From Acinetobacter chengduensis (lineage in GTDB: Bacteria; Pseudomonadota; Gammaproteobacteria; Pseudomonadales; Moraxellaceae): a DNA stretch of 64,000 nt. Below are positions 18,504-28,659 of this stretch, one piece after another. The translations under genes and the position numbers were made by a program. The notes below the pieces were generated by a model that had not been told where the DNA came from, searched no databases, and saw only the letters and a program-made list of their open reading frames with translations. Every line of letters starts with the position of its first letter. Position 1 is the stretch's first letter. The DNA is taken from NCBI RefSeq assembly GCF_003664645.1, contig NZ_RCHC01000011.1:53889-117888 (forward strand). Direction: 5' to 3'.

Positions 18504-19544
18504 ATGCAACTTTCAGATTTCAGCTTTGATCTCCCAGATGAGCTTATCGCTCGCTACCCACTCGAAAACCGTACAGCTTCACGCCTTTTACACCTCGATA
18601 CAACAGGTGAATATCATGACCATTGCTTTACCGACATTCTAGACCTACTCAATGAAGGCGACTTGTTGGTTTTAAATGACACTAAAGTAATGAAAGCACG
18701 TTTAAAAGGTAAACGTGCAACAGGTGGTGCAGTTGAAGTATTGGTCGAGCGTATTTTAGATCCGCAAACCGCTCACTGTCATATTAAAGCCAGCAACACA
18801 CCTAAAGAAGGTGCTGAGCTTTTTATTGGCTCTGATGAAGTCAAAGTGACCGTAAAAGGCCGCCATGAAAATCTATTCGTGGTTGAATTTTCACAGCCTA
18901 TTTTACAGGTATTAGATTTATACGGTGCTTTACCTATTCCGCCTTACTTTAACCGTGAAGCTGAAGCCATTGATACCGAACGTTACCAAACCGTATTTAA
19001 TGACCCAACTAAACTTGCTTCTGTAGCGGCGCCAACAGCAAGCTTACACTTTGATGAAGCGCTATTAGCCAAACTCAAAGCCAAAGGTGTGCAAACCACA
19101 TTTGTGACCTTGCACGTCGGTGCAGGTACATTCTTACCAGTACGTACAACAGATATTGAAAATCATATTATGCACAGCGAATGGTGTGAAGTATCTGATG
19201 AATCAATGGCATTAATACGTGAAACTAAAGCGCGCGGTAACAAAGTGATTGCTGTAGGTACAACCGCAACTCGCGCAACAGAAAGTGCAGCTCAAGCCAA
19301 TGGTGGCGAGCTCAAAGGCTGGACGGGTGATACGCAAATCTTTATCTATCCGGGCTACGAGTTCAAAGTCGTTGACCGACTCATTACTAACTTCCATTTG
19401 CCAGAATCTACCCTACTCATGTTGGTCTCTGCATTGTCTAACCGCGACAATATTTTAAATGCTTACAACCATGCAGTAGCAAGCAAATATCGTTTCTTTA
19501 GCTATGGCGATGCCATGCTGATTGATAACTTAAACGTTAAATAA
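18504..19544 (+). CDS. queA: S-adenosylmethionine:tRNA ribosyltransferase-isomerase
   Basis: Transfers and isomerises the ribose of SAM onto preQ1 in tRNA to give epoxyqueuosine. The 346-residue length matches the family. Typical stretches: [18 protein letters not shown] at the N-terminus, [13 protein letters not shown] near residue 58, [11 protein letters not shown] near residue 203 and [16 protein letters not shown] near residue 295. It begins a plus-strand run towards tgt, the next enzyme-encoding gene of queuosine synthesis, but three LemA-module genes stand between them. Confidence 0.97.
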   Translation: MQLSDFSFDLPDELIARYPLENRTASRLLHLDTTGEYHDHCFTDILDLLNEGDLLVLNDTKVMKARLKGKRATGGAVEVLVERILDPQTAHCHIKASNTPKEGAELFIGSDEVKVTVKGRHENLFVVEFSQPILQVLDLYGALPIPPYFNREAEAIDTERYQTVFNDPTKLASVAAPTASLHFDEALLAKLKAKGVQTTFVTLHVGAGTFLPVRTTDIENHIMHSEWCEVSDESMALIRETKARGNKVIAVGTTATRATESAAQANGGELKGWTGDTQIFIYPGYEFKVVDRLITNFHLPESTLLMLVSALSNRDNILNAYNHAVASKYRFFSYGDAMLIDNLNVK

Positions 19545-19555
19545 AAGACTTACCT

Positions 19556-20584
19556 ATGCCGATCGAATCCGTTAAACATTCTTTTCATATTCGTCGCAAA
19601 AAAAACGACGTGGTTTTTCGGAATATTGCTCGGCTTTGGGAATTGGGGCGTAGCGCACATAGCCATCAAGCTCTCCTCGATGGCTTGCATCCATGGAACG
19701 CCCCGATTCAGCTTAAGTTTGAAAATGTATTGGCTTGGTTTCAAGGTTGTATAGGGATATTATTCTTATGGCCTATCTGGTTTACGCCTTCAAATATTTG
19801 GGCGCAACTGAGTTTTCTTGTAGGCTTGGTTATTATTGGATGGGCCTATTTAAGCTATGAGCAAGATGACCCGATTGAAGAAGTGATTAGATTCTTAGAA
19901 CAACAAAGCATCACCAAAAAATATCAACTGCAATTTGGACGCCAGCCTCAACATATCTCCATTCCCATGAATCCGACTCATTTCATGGTGCATTTAAAAA
20001 ATCTGTTTCCAGTTTTTAAACAAGGTTCTATTTCTAACGATATTAGCAATTATGCCAGTGCCGTTTGGGAAGATGAAGATGGTCAACAGCATCAAGTTTT
20101 GGTATTTCAGTACCATTATGTCAATGAAATTCGAGTGCGTGACAAAAATGGCGATGAACGTCAACTCAGAGAAATTCACAAAGATCTGTGGGGTGTATTT
20201 GTTTTTGACACCAGCACACAAGGGCTTGCAATAAGTACATCCAATAAAAAATTCTACTATCCATATAGTTACCCTTGGCACAGTAGTGATATCCAAATCA
20301 ATCAACGGCTTAAATTTTATGGCAGTGATGAAATGGAAATGGCTAAATTAATGACCCCAGCATTTGTACTGCGCTTGGCTGATTTTTTTAGAAACCGCGA
20401 AGGCGATTTGCTTTTTCATCCTGAAAGTAAGGTGCTGTGTTACCTTGGTCCGCATGATTTATTTAAAATTAGTAGTAAAACAAATGTGATTCAGGACATT
20501 TCAGCATTGCGTGGACACCTAAGAACATTTAAATTAAGAGAATTAGAAAACTTACAACGTGATTTATTACTTTTTTTAAAGTAA
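19556..20584 (+). CDS. DUF3137-like membrane protein of a LemA module (342 aa)
   Basis: Two adjacent hydrophobic helices near residues 62-78 and 84-101 place it in the inner membrane with a large C-terminal cytoplasmic or extracytoplasmic domain. That domain contains GVFVFDTSTQGLAIS, NQRLKFYGSDEMEMAKLMTP and a C-terminal DISALRGHLRTF segment, resembling DUF3137 proteins, which are often encoded beside lemA. It starts 11 bases after queA and runs into the lemA-like gene with a 23-base gap. The DUF3137 call is by pattern only. Function is unknown; a membrane complex with the LemA partner is a reasonable guess. Confidence 0.65.
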   Translation: MPIESVKHSFHIRRKKNDVVFRNIARLWELGRSAHSHQALLDGLHPWNAPIQLKFENVLAWFQGCIGILFLWPIWFTPSNIWAQLSFLVGLVIIGWAYLSYEQDDPIEEVIRFLEQQSITKKYQLQFGRQPQHISIPMNPTHFMVHLKNLFPVFKQGSISNDISNYASAVWEDEDGQQHQVLVFQYHYVNEIRVRDKNGDERQLREIHKDLWGVFVFDTSTQGLAISTSNKKFYYPYSYPWHSSDIQINQRLKFYGSDEMEMAKLMTPAFVLRLADFFRNREGDLLFHPESKVLCYLGPHDLFKISSKTNVIQDISALRGHLRTFKLRELENLQRDLLLFLK

Positions 20585-20607
20585 AGGACTTATGGGGGCT
20601 TAAGTCG

Positions 20608-21174
20608 ATGGGTTTACTCATTTTTCTGCTTTTAATCGTGGCTGTGGTGATTGCCTGTATTGCAATTCGCAATAACATTGTGCGTCATCACAATGCAACG
20701 GTGCGTGCTTGGGCAGATGTAGCAACCTATGAACGCCAAAAAATTAAAATTTTAGATGGTTTACAAACCTTAGTTGAGCAATACTCAAGCTTTGAGAAAG
20801 GCACTTTAGAAAAAGTCACGGAACTAAGACAAAATATTCTGAATCTGAATTTTAAAAATACGGATGTTTCACAGTTACAGCGTATTGAGTCTTTAAACAA
20901 AGAGTTAATGCACAGCTTAAATGTTGTGGTCGAGAACTACCCAGAATTAAAAGCCAATGAAATTTATCTTAAAATGATGAATGAAATTGAAGAACAAAAC
21001 GAAAATGTAGGGGCTGCGATTAGTATTTTTAACCGCAATGTCGAATTGTTTAATAATCACATTCAGATTTTTCCAAACAACATTGTCAATACCATGACAT
21101 TGAGTAAGAAAGCAATTCGTCCTTTTCGCGATGCTCAAGCAACTCAAAGCTTCGACTACAAACCTAATTTCTAA
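20608..21174 (+). CDS. lemA: LemA family protein (188 aa)
   Basis: One N-terminal membrane helix (residues 2-20) followed by a long helical domain with the LemA pattern: VRAWADVATYERQKIKILDGLQ-type start, then KVTELRQNI and NENVGAAISIFNRNVELFN near residue 130, where canonical LemA has the YN-x-V-x-x-FN motif. LemA proteins form helical bundles outside the membrane helix; no enzymatic role is known. GGGGGC lies ahead of the ATG. It is the middle of three genes placed between queA and tgt. Confidence 0.8.
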   Translation: MGLLIFLLLIVAVVIACIAIRNNIVRHHNATVRAWADVATYERQKIKILDGLQTLVEQYSSFEKGTLEKVTELRQNILNLNFKNTDVSQLQRIESLNKELMHSLNVVVENYPELKANEIYLKMMNEIEEQNENVGAAISIFNRNVELFNNHIQIFPNNIVNTMTLSKKAIRPFRDAQATQSFDYKPNF

Positions 21175-21224
21175 AATAAAACGGTATTCCTTGGAATACC
21201 CCTTAAAAAAAGAACATACAGCTC

Positions 21225-22082
21225 ATGATAGAACATATTGATATTTTAAAAACGGCACTCATTCAAGAGTTTTATCAACTCTATGATTATTATTATGAAG
21301 ATGAAATTTACGCCTGTACTTTGGTGTTTAACAAATATTTATCAATCGACTATTTAGCCGTATCCACTAAACGAAGTATCTTTTCTGAACAAGAAGATAG
21401 TAAGCAGTATTTATCGCCGAATGATCAATGGAATGTGCCGAAGTGGCGTTATCGCTCTAGCCCAGCTGTAGACTCTGGCCTGACCCGCTTTAAGTTTATT
21501 TTGGCGGATTATTTCAACTCGCAACATAGTTTTGGTAATCCCCTTTTGGATAATCCACAACCTGATGCGAGTAATAACCTCGATATTCTACTCAATGCGT
21601 TTAAACAGGCCAAAGAAGCCTTAGTCGATTCTTATGGCTTAGACATCGATCAAATTTTATTTTTTATTAGCATTCCGACGCAACCCGAAATTGAATTGCA
21701 ATCGGCACGCTATCTCAATCCAGAAAACCGCTTATTGCTGAATTTTCTTAAAATCAAAGAACCAAAAAAGAAAGCCGACCAACCTAATAGTAAGCGTTTT
21801 AAACTCACCCAAGCTGATAAAGATATGCTGATTGATATTGCGCAATTGGTTGAAGTTGAACCTTATGACTATTTACAAGTGGCGCAAGCTGCTTACATGC
21901 TCACGCTCGAACCGCATTTTGTTGATACCAATATTTATATACAAAAGCTGGTGCAAACCATTGCAGCGATGCCATCTGGCGAACGTGGTAGCTGTGAAAT
22001 GCCCAAAAAAGAAATTTTGGCACGACTAAGCCAGTTCTATCATCTATCAAACTTTGCTCAACATCCAGCAGATTCACTCTAA
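21225..22082 (+). CDS. Hypothetical protein of the LemA module (285 aa)
   Basis: I do not recognise a firm family. The N-terminal 90 residues (ALIQEFYQLYDYYYEDEIYA, then a LSPNDQWNVPKWRYR segment) recall DUF4303-type proteins. The C-terminal third, after a lysine-rich linker near residue 180 (KEPKKKADQPNSKRFK), is a separate helical domain. No signal peptide or membrane helix is visible. It follows lemA by 50 bases and precedes tgt by 117 bases, so it is the last gene of the module. Likely cytoplasmic; function unknown. Confidence 0.6.
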   Translation: MIEHIDILKTALIQEFYQLYDYYYEDEIYACTLVFNKYLSIDYLAVSTKRSIFSEQEDSKQYLSPNDQWNVPKWRYRSSPAVDSGLTRFKFILADYFNSQHSFGNPLLDNPQPDASNNLDILLNAFKQAKEALVDSYGLDIDQILFFISIPTQPEIELQSARYLNPENRLLLNFLKIKEPKKKADQPNSKRFKLTQADKDMLIDIAQLVEVEPYDYLQVAQAAYMLTLEPHFVDTNIYIQKLVQTIAAMPSGERGSCEMPKKEILARLSQFYHLSNFAQHPADSL

Positions 22083-22187
22083 GAAAATTACATCGACTAC
22101 ACGATGCAAAGCTGGTGTTTAGGTGCAGAATCAAGGAAAATAGCGCGTTTTAGTATTAACAATCAGCGAACTGTTTTTTCGCCTTGA

Positions 22188-23330
<1,143 letters not shown>

Positions 23331-23434
23331 TCCTTCAGCATTTGCGCTAATGAAAAAGACAAGGTAAATTGCAGAACAAGCCAATTTATTGTCATGTAAT
23401 TGATATACAATTTTATTCGTTTTAGGAAATACAA

Positions 23435-23764
23435 ATGAGCCTTTTTATTTCTACAGCTCACGCAGCTGGTGAAGCAGCACAACAACCAAGCATGATGGCA
23501 AACTTGCTCATGATCGCTGTGTTTGTTGCTATTTTTTACTTCTTGATCTGGCGTCCTCAGTCTAAACGTGCGAAAGAGCACCGCTCACTGGTTGAAAGCT
23601 TAGGTGTAGGTAGTGAAGTTGTTTTTGCTGGTGGCCTTATGGGCAAAATCGTTAAAATTGAAGGTGATTTTGCAGTGGTTGAATTGAGCCGCGGTGTCGA
23701 AGTGAAAATCCAACGTGCAAGCGTGATTTCAGTTCTACCTGAAGGCACTTTAAACAACCTTTAA
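23435..23764 (+). CDS. yajC: Sec translocase accessory subunit YajC
   Basis: 109-residue single-pass inner-membrane protein that associates with SecDF. It has a short periplasmic start, one helix (about residues 24-45, ending FLIWRPQSKRAKEH) and a C-terminal KOW-like cytoplasmic domain (GSEVVFAGGLMGKI). It lies between tgt and secD. A terminator-like hairpin follows at 23767-23798. Confidence 0.95.
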   Translation: MSLFISTAHAAGEAAQQPSMMANLLMIAVFVAIFYFLIWRPQSKRAKEHRSLVESLGVGSEVVFAGGLMGKIVKIEGDFAVVELSRGVEVKIQRASVISVLPEGTLNNL

Positions 23765-23766
23765 TC

Positions 23767-23798
23767 AAAAAACAGTCGTGCATTTGCACGACTTTTTT
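23767..23798 (+). terminator. Hairpin with T-run between yajC and secD
   Basis: Perfect 9-bp stem AGTCGTGCA / TGCACGACT with a 2-base loop, preceded by A residues and followed by a run of T residues: a complete intrinsic terminator shape, lying 20 bases before the secD start. It could attenuate read-through from yajC into secDF. Confidence 0.8.
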
Positions 23799-23817
23799 CA
23801 TTTTAAGAAGAAAACAG

Positions 23818-25716
23818 ATGCGTTACCCAGCATGGAAATATCTGCTGATCATCGTTGTTCTCGTGATCAGTACATTATATGCCCTGCCAAGTTTGTATCC
23901 AGATGAACCTGCTGTTCAAATTTCGGGTGCCAAAGCCGGTACTCAAATTGATCAGAGCATCGTGCAAAAAGCAGAGCAAATATTAAAAAGTGACAATATT
24001 GCATCGCATGACAATAGTTTCACCAACAATGCTGCACTTTTACGTGTAGATTCAAGTGAAGCACAATTAAAAGCAAAAGAAGCTCTACGCCGTGGTTTAG
24101 GTGATGACTATGTTGTCGCACTTAACTTGGCACCAACAACACCAGAATGGCTCCAAAAAATTGGTGCTAAGCCAATGAAATTGGGTCTGGACTTACGTGG
24201 TGGTGTTCACTTCCTGCTTGAAGTTGATATGGATAAAGCCATTTCTCAGCGTATGGAAACATCAGCTGCAGATTTGCGCCGTCAATTGCGTGACAGCAAA
24301 TTAAAATTCAATAGCCTCACACTCAACAACAACTCGATTACTTTGCAATTTGCAAATAACGATGACCGTTCAGCTGTGATGGATTTTCTACGTCGTAACG
24401 GTAACGAATATACGCAACAAGCGATTGCCACTGATAATGGCTCAACTTTGCGTTTAACCTATACCGACGTTCGTAAGCAAGAAATTCAATCTTATGCAGT
24501 AAACCAAAACTTAACCACACTTCGTAATCGTATTAACGAGTTAGGTGTGGCAGAAGCATTGGTACAAACACAAGGTAGCAACCGTATTGTGGTTGAGTTA
24601 CCTGGTGTACAAGATACTGCAGAAGCTAAACGTGTTTTAGGTCGTACTGCAAACCTCGAATTCCGTTTAGTATCTGATCAAAATGATCAATACATTGATC
24701 CGTATACAGGTCAGGCAAAAGGCTCAGTTCCTCCAGGCACAGAAGCATTCGCTTATGAGTCTTTAGATAGTGGTCGTCAATTACTGCTTAACCGCAACCG
24801 TATTCTTACTGGTGAACGCGTACAAAATGCTTCTTCAGGCTTTAGCCAAGACACTGGCGGTGCTGAAGTAAACATTACCTTGGACACTGCGGGCGGTAAG
24901 CTCATGTCTGAGGCTACACGTGCTGCTGTTGGTAAACGTATGGCGGTATTGTTCATTGAGAACAAACAGAAAATTAGCTATGTAACAGACCCAGCTACAG
25001 GTGCTCAAACAGAAGTTCGCACACCGTATACTGAATCTGTTGTCATTAATGCAGCAACCATTCAAGCTGTATTAGGCTCACAATTCCGTATTACTGGTTT
25101 AGCGTCACCACAAGAAGCGGCTGAATTGGCATTAATGCTCCGTGCAGGTGCTTTGGCTGCGCCAATGTACTTTGTCGAAGAACGTGTCATCGGGCCTAGT
25201 CTTGGTCAAGAAAACATTGATAAAGGCGTACTGTCTACACAAATCGGCTTCTTGCTGGTTGCCATTTGGATGGTGGTATTCTTCCGTCTATTTGGTTTAA
25301 TTGCTAACTTTGCCTTGGTGGTAAACTTGGCAATGATCTTGACAGTGATGTCATGGATTGGCGCTTCCCTCACCCTGCCAGGTATTGCAGGTATTGTCAT
25401 TACCATTGGTATGGCCGTCGACGCCAACGTGTTGATCTGTGAGCGAATACGAGAGGAAATGAAATGGGGTGCATCGCCTAAGCAAGCTATTATAGCTGGC
25501 TATGATCGGGCTTATAACACCATTTTCGACTCCAACCTCACTACATTCTTGGTTGCATTTATTCTTTTTGCCATTGGTACAGGCCCAATCAAAGGCTTTG
25601 CCGTAACACTTATGATTGGTATTGTTTGCTCAATGTTTACTGCAATTACAGTAACACGCGCAATCGTACAGCTCATTTATGGCAAAAAACGTAACTTAAG
25701 CAAGCTGAGCATTTAG
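23818..25716 (+). CDS. secD: Protein translocase subunit SecD
   Basis: Proton-driven partner of SecYEG that pulls exported proteins through on the periplasmic side. 632 residues: an N-terminal helix (6-25), a large periplasmic P1 region with GLDLRGGVHFLLEVD near residue 124 and NRIVVELPGV near residue 257, then a five-helix RND-like membrane bundle (from about residue 470) with GMAVDANVLICERIREEM near 535. AAGAAG precedes the ATG. Ends eleven bases before secF. Confidence 0.97.
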   Translation: MRYPAWKYLLIIVVLVISTLYALPSLYPDEPAVQISGAKAGTQIDQSIVQKAEQILKSDNIASHDNSFTNNAALLRVDSSEAQLKAKEALRRGLGDDYVVALNLAPTTPEWLQKIGAKPMKLGLDLRGGVHFLLEVDMDKAISQRMETSAADLRRQLRDSKLKFNSLTLNNNSITLQFANNDDRSAVMDFLRRNGNEYTQQAIATDNGSTLRLTYTDVRKQEIQSYAVNQNLTTLRNRINELGVAEALVQTQGSNRIVVELPGVQDTAEAKRVLGRTANLEFRLVSDQNDQYIDPYTGQAKGSVPPGTEAFAYESLDSGRQLLLNRNRILTGERVQNASSGFSQDTGGAEVNITLDTAGGKLMSEATRAAVGKRMAVLFIENKQKISYVTDPATGAQTEVRTPYTESVVINAATIQAVLGSQFRITGLASPQEAAELALMLRAGALAAPMYFVEERVIGPSLGQENIDKGVLSTQIGFLLVAIWMVVFFRLFGLIANFALVVNLAMILTVMSWIGASLTLPGIAGIVITIGMAVDANVLICERIREEMKWGASPKQAIIAGYDRAYNTIFDSNLTTFLVAFILFAIGTGPIKGFAVTLMIGIVCSMFTAITVTRAIVQLIYGKKRNLSKLSI

Positions 25717-25726
25717 GAGATCAATC

Positions 25727-26698
25727 ATGACTGAAAATAATCAATTGGATCCTAAAAAATACGGTCGACCAGACAATGAACGTGTAATTCCGTTCATGAA
25801 GATTTCAGTTCCGGCTGCAATCATTTCGATTCTGCTGACCGTTGCCAGTATTTTCTTTATTACGACTAAAGGTCTCAACCTCGGCTTAGACTTTACAGGT
25901 GGTGTATCTGCTGAACTGAACTACAGCAAGCCTGTTCAAGCCACTGATGTGACTGCTGCACTTGCTGAAGCAGGCTTCAAAGACTCTGTGGTACAGACAT
26001 TAGGCTCAAACCGTGACCTTATGGTCCGTATGCCTGTACAAGAACATGCTGAAGCGGCAAATTTAACGCAAGAAATTACTGCAGCAGCTCAGTTACCTGG
26101 GAACAAAGCCGAAGTTCATAAAGTAGATGTTGTAGGTGGCCAAGTCGGTAACGAGCTTTACCTTCGTTCGGGTGGTGCTGTTGCCCTTGCATTGTTATTA
26201 ATGCTGGTCTACGTGACCATCCGTTTCGAATTCAAGCTTGCAATGGGTGCTGTACTCTCGTTGTTTCACGATATTATCGTGACACTGGGTATATTTGCCC
26301 TAATGCAATGGCCATTTGACTTAACGGTATTGGCAGCAATTTTGGCGATTATTGGTTTCTCTCTCAACGATAACATCGTTGTATCAGACCGTATCCGCGA
26401 AAACTTCCGTAAGATTCGTGGTGCTGAGCCTGTTGAGATTATCAACATTGCTTTGACTGAAACTTTACGTCGTACAGTCCACACTTCAATGACATTATTA
26501 CTCGTAGTTTTAGCCATGATGTTCTTGGGTGGTGATGGCCTTAAATGGTTCTCTGTTGCGATGTTTGTTGGTGTTTTTGTAGGTACATATTCATCAATCT
26601 ACATTGGTACAGCCTTCGCTTTGTGGCGTGGCCTGAACCGTCAAGACTTTATCGTACAAGTTAAACCTGAATTTGATGAAGAAGAAATTCCTCACTAA
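25727..26698 (+). CDS. secF: Protein translocase subunit SecF
   Basis: Forms the SecDF complex with the preceding product. 323 residues: TM1 near 25-45, GLNLGLDFTGGVSAELNY near 50 (periplasmic domain start), and a C-terminal five-helix bundle with GFSLNDNIVVSDRIRENF near 215 and RTVHTSMTLLLVVLAM near 247. AGGAG precedes the ATG. Confidence 0.97.
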   Translation: MTENNQLDPKKYGRPDNERVIPFMKISVPAAIISILLTVASIFFITTKGLNLGLDFTGGVSAELNYSKPVQATDVTAALAEAGFKDSVVQTLGSNRDLMVRMPVQEHAEAANLTQEITAAAQLPGNKAEVHKVDVVGGQVGNELYLRSGGAVALALLLMLVYVTIRFEFKLAMGAVLSLFHDIIVTLGIFALMQWPFDLTVLAAILAIIGFSLNDNIVVSDRIRENFRKIRGAEPVEIINIALTETLRRTVHTSMTLLLVVLAMMFLGGDGLKWFSVAMFVGVFVGTYSSIYIGTAFALWRGLNRQDFIVQVKPEFDEEEIPH

Positions 26699-26714
26699 TT
26701 GAAGTTAACGGATT

Positions 26715-26742
26715 AAAAAACCCATCATCTGATGGGTTTTTT
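26715..26742 (+). terminator. Rho-independent terminator of secDF
   Basis: AAAAAACCCATCA / TGATGGGTTTTTT perfect inverted repeat with a 2-base loop, 17 bases after the secF stop. Confidence 0.95.
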
Positions 26743-26836
26743 AATGTCTTGATGAAGGCAAATACATAGCTGAGGCATTCTTGTTTTAATAGCACTTAAT
26801 TTCATAAAGAATTGAACAAGCTTCCCTAGCTTAGCA

Positions 26837-27337
26837 TTATGTCAACTGATGAATGAATAAGTTCAAAGAGAGATATAACCCACACCCGAAAGCAATATGT
26901 GCCACTAAACTATTTTGAATACTCATCATTTGATTCGGCATTTTTTTAGCAAAAAAACCAAATCCAAGCGCAGGTTGTATCATGGTAAAAGATACGAATG
27001 TCGTCAAAACAGCAAAAATAAAGACACTGATAAAAGAATAATTGAATACATAAAATTTATTTAATACTAAATAGATCAGCGTCCAAATCACTCCCGTCAA
27101 ATAGTGAATTCCCCAACCGCATATCGTTTCCCCTTTCTTAGATGGACTCTGAACAATGGTGTTATGACTAAATTTTCTATCTTTCCAAGATAAAAACCAT
27201 CGGCCAATAAATGCATAATTCATTGGACTGATTTTAAATAATGCTCTGAGTATCCATGCAATAACATCCATAAAGGCGGTTGAAATTATGCCAATAAAAA
27301 TGCTTTGAACAATAATTAACTTATCCATATATGCCAT
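26837..27337 (-). CDS. DUF2938 family membrane protein (166 aa)
   Basis: Four hydrophobic segments and the DUF2938 pattern: an N-terminal SIFIGIISTAFMDVIAW helix, SPMNYAFIGRWFLSW near residue 36, and GWGIHYLTGVIWTLIY near residue 73. No function is known for the family. Start is uncertain between ATG 27337 and ATG 27328. It is divergent from a MerR regulator, and the shared promoter region holds a perfect palindrome between a -35 (TTGACT) and a weak -10 (GAAACT) pointing at this gene, so it is probably activated by that regulator. Confidence 0.8.
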   Translation of the reverse strand: MAYMDKLIIVQSIFIGIISTAFMDVIAWILRALFKISPMNYAFIGRWFLSWKDRKFSHNTIVQSPSKKGETICGWGIHYLTGVIWTLIYLVLNKFYVFNYSFISVFIFAVLTTFVSFTMIQPALGFGFFAKKMPNQMMSIQNSLVAHIAFGCGLYLSLNLFIHQLT

Positions 27338-27359
27338 CTAGTGTGCTTAATTATTGTAT

Positions 27360-27390
27360 AGTTTCCAACTTAAAGTTAACTTTAAGTCAA
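27360..27390 (-). promoter_or_regulatory. MerR-type operator/promoter with perfect 20-bp palindrome
   Basis: ACTTAAAGTTAACTTTAAGT (27368-27387) is a perfect palindrome. On the minus strand it overlaps TTGACT (27385-27390) as -35 and is followed, after a 19-base spacer, by GAAACT (27360-27365) as -10. An over-long spacer carrying the dyad is the usual architecture of MerR-activated promoters. The plus-strand regulator gene starts twelve bases to the right, so autoregulation is likely. Confidence 0.8.
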
Positions 27391-27398
27391 GAACTGTT

Positions 27399-27785
27399 AT
27401 GCAAGAAATCGATATCGGTGTTTTATCTTTAAAAATGCATGTTTCAACTGCCACGATCCGATTTTATGAGTCAAAAGGTTTAATTAAATCTATAGGAAGA
27501 AAAGGCTTAAGAAGACAATATCCTGCACATACAGTCGAAATCATCTCATTGATCAAGCTATTAAAAAAAAGTGGCTTATCATTAAATGAAATCGGGGAAG
27601 TTTTTATTTATAACAGTAAAATTAATATCAATAGAAAACTGATCGATGAAAAGACGGATCAAATTGAAAAGAAAATTAATAATTTAAAACAACTACTGAT
27701 CATCCTTCAGCATCTGAAATCCTGTCCTTATAAAGAACACCTATCCTGTCCTGATTTTATCAAAATGCTCAATTTAAACGATTAA
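27399..27785 (+). CDS. MerR family transcriptional regulator (128 aa)
   Basis: N-terminal winged-helix of the MerR type: DIGVLSLKMHVSTATIRFYE then GLRRQYPAHTVEII, followed by a dimerisation coiled coil (about residues 80-110) and a short C-terminal effector tail with CPYKEHLSC (two Cys seven residues apart), which could bind metal or sense thiol stress. It lacks the SoxR iron-sulfur motif. The open frame extends to 27354, but ATG at 27399 fits the family start, and the 27354 start would lie upstream of the operator. The likely target is the divergent DUF2938 gene. Confidence 0.85.
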   Translation: MQEIDIGVLSLKMHVSTATIRFYESKGLIKSIGRKGLRRQYPAHTVEIISLIKLLKKSGLSLNEIGEVFIYNSKININRKLIDEKTDQIEKKINNLKQLLIILQHLKSCPYKEHLSCPDFIKMLNLND

Positions 27786-27877
27786 AGCACCCTCAAATAA
27801 ATATGATGAAAAATTCAAATTATGGTGAATTTATAGCGCTTCTAAAGAAATAAAAATTGAGCCAGTCAACATCAAGC

Positions 27878-28546
27878 CTAACTAGAACGCATGTAAACCA
27901 GTACTATAGGATCAATATGCAACACATCTGCACAAGCAAAATTGACAGTTTTTTGCTGGTCTAAACTTTGAAAATAGTGATCTGTCTGCGTGCTTTGCAA
28001 AAACTGTAAAAATAAACAGATATTATTGACCAGCTTTACACACACCCAGTCCTGCGTTTTTATGTCTAAGCTTCGTCGATTACACAACACCGTCCAACCT
28101 ACATTCAACATCGGAGCGTAGTTAGCCTCCACAATACGAACACCATATACATCGTTTGGGTGATATGTCTGTGAATCTAGATCGATATTGTATCCCTCTG
28201 GACTCAGGATTAAATGAAAAGCCTGTTTTTCTACCCTTGCCATTTCATACATTTGAATATCATGATGACGATGATCTATATTCTCAAGCTGTTCTAATGC
28301 GGGTGGATGAGCACATAGTTGCAGTATATTTTCTGAATCTAATACGCCATCAGGCAATTGCAATTGTTGCTCAAGCAAGCGTGCTGTTTTTTGTGAAATT
28401 GGCCTGTGGCTATTTAACAGTTGAGAAACTTCAGCCACACTCAAACCATAATGCTCACAAATAGCCTTCCCTGTTTGAAACTGAGTTTGCATTAAATGTT
28501 CAAACCATTGATTTAAATTATCTCTGCGCCGATCTGAGTTATTCAT
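27878..28546 (-). CDS. Helix-turn-helix regulator with S24/LexA-like C-terminus (222 aa)
   Basis: N-terminal HTH-like region (about residues 20-65: GKAICEHYGLSVAEVSQLLN then SQKTARLLEQQL), of the kind found in phage-repressor-like regulators. The C-terminal half (VYGVRIVEANYAPMLNVGWTVLCN, QDWVCVKLVNN) resembles the S24 beta-rich fold, but I see no clear Ser-Lys autocleavage pair. An upstream TTG at 28555 is possible; ATG at 28546 is preferred. It stands alone near the relA terminator with no prophage genes around it. Targets unknown. Confidence 0.65.
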   Translation of the reverse strand: MNNSDRRRDNLNQWFEHLMQTQFQTGKAICEHYGLSVAEVSQLLNSHRPISQKTARLLEQQLQLPDGVLDSENILQLCAHPPALEQLENIDHRHHDIQMYEMARVEKQAFHLILSPEGYNIDLDSQTYHPNDVYGVRIVEANYAPMLNVGWTVLCNRRSLDIKTQDWVCVKLVNNICLFLQFLQSTQTDHYFQSLDQQKTVNFACADVLHIDPIVLVYMRSS

Positions 28547-28590
28547 AATTCGCAATATGTATTTTTATTCATGCTTAATAAATACCTTAC

Positions 28591-28626
28591 ATGAAAAAAC
28601 CCGCATTGGCATGCGGGTTTTTTCAT
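28591..28626 (-). terminator. Terminator of relA
   Basis: Symmetrical hairpin AAAAAACCCGCAT / ATGCGGGTTTTTT with a 4-base loop between relA and the HTH gene; it works on the minus strand 34 bases past the relA stop. Confidence 0.9.
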
Positions 28627-28659
28627 CAATTTATACGGCTGTTATATCAAGTCCGAAGC

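Noticed and set aside
27878..28546. HTH/S24-like regulator as a prophage remnant
   Set aside because: No other phage genes lie nearby and the surrounding genes are housekeeping; the C-terminal fold alone does not prove phage origin.
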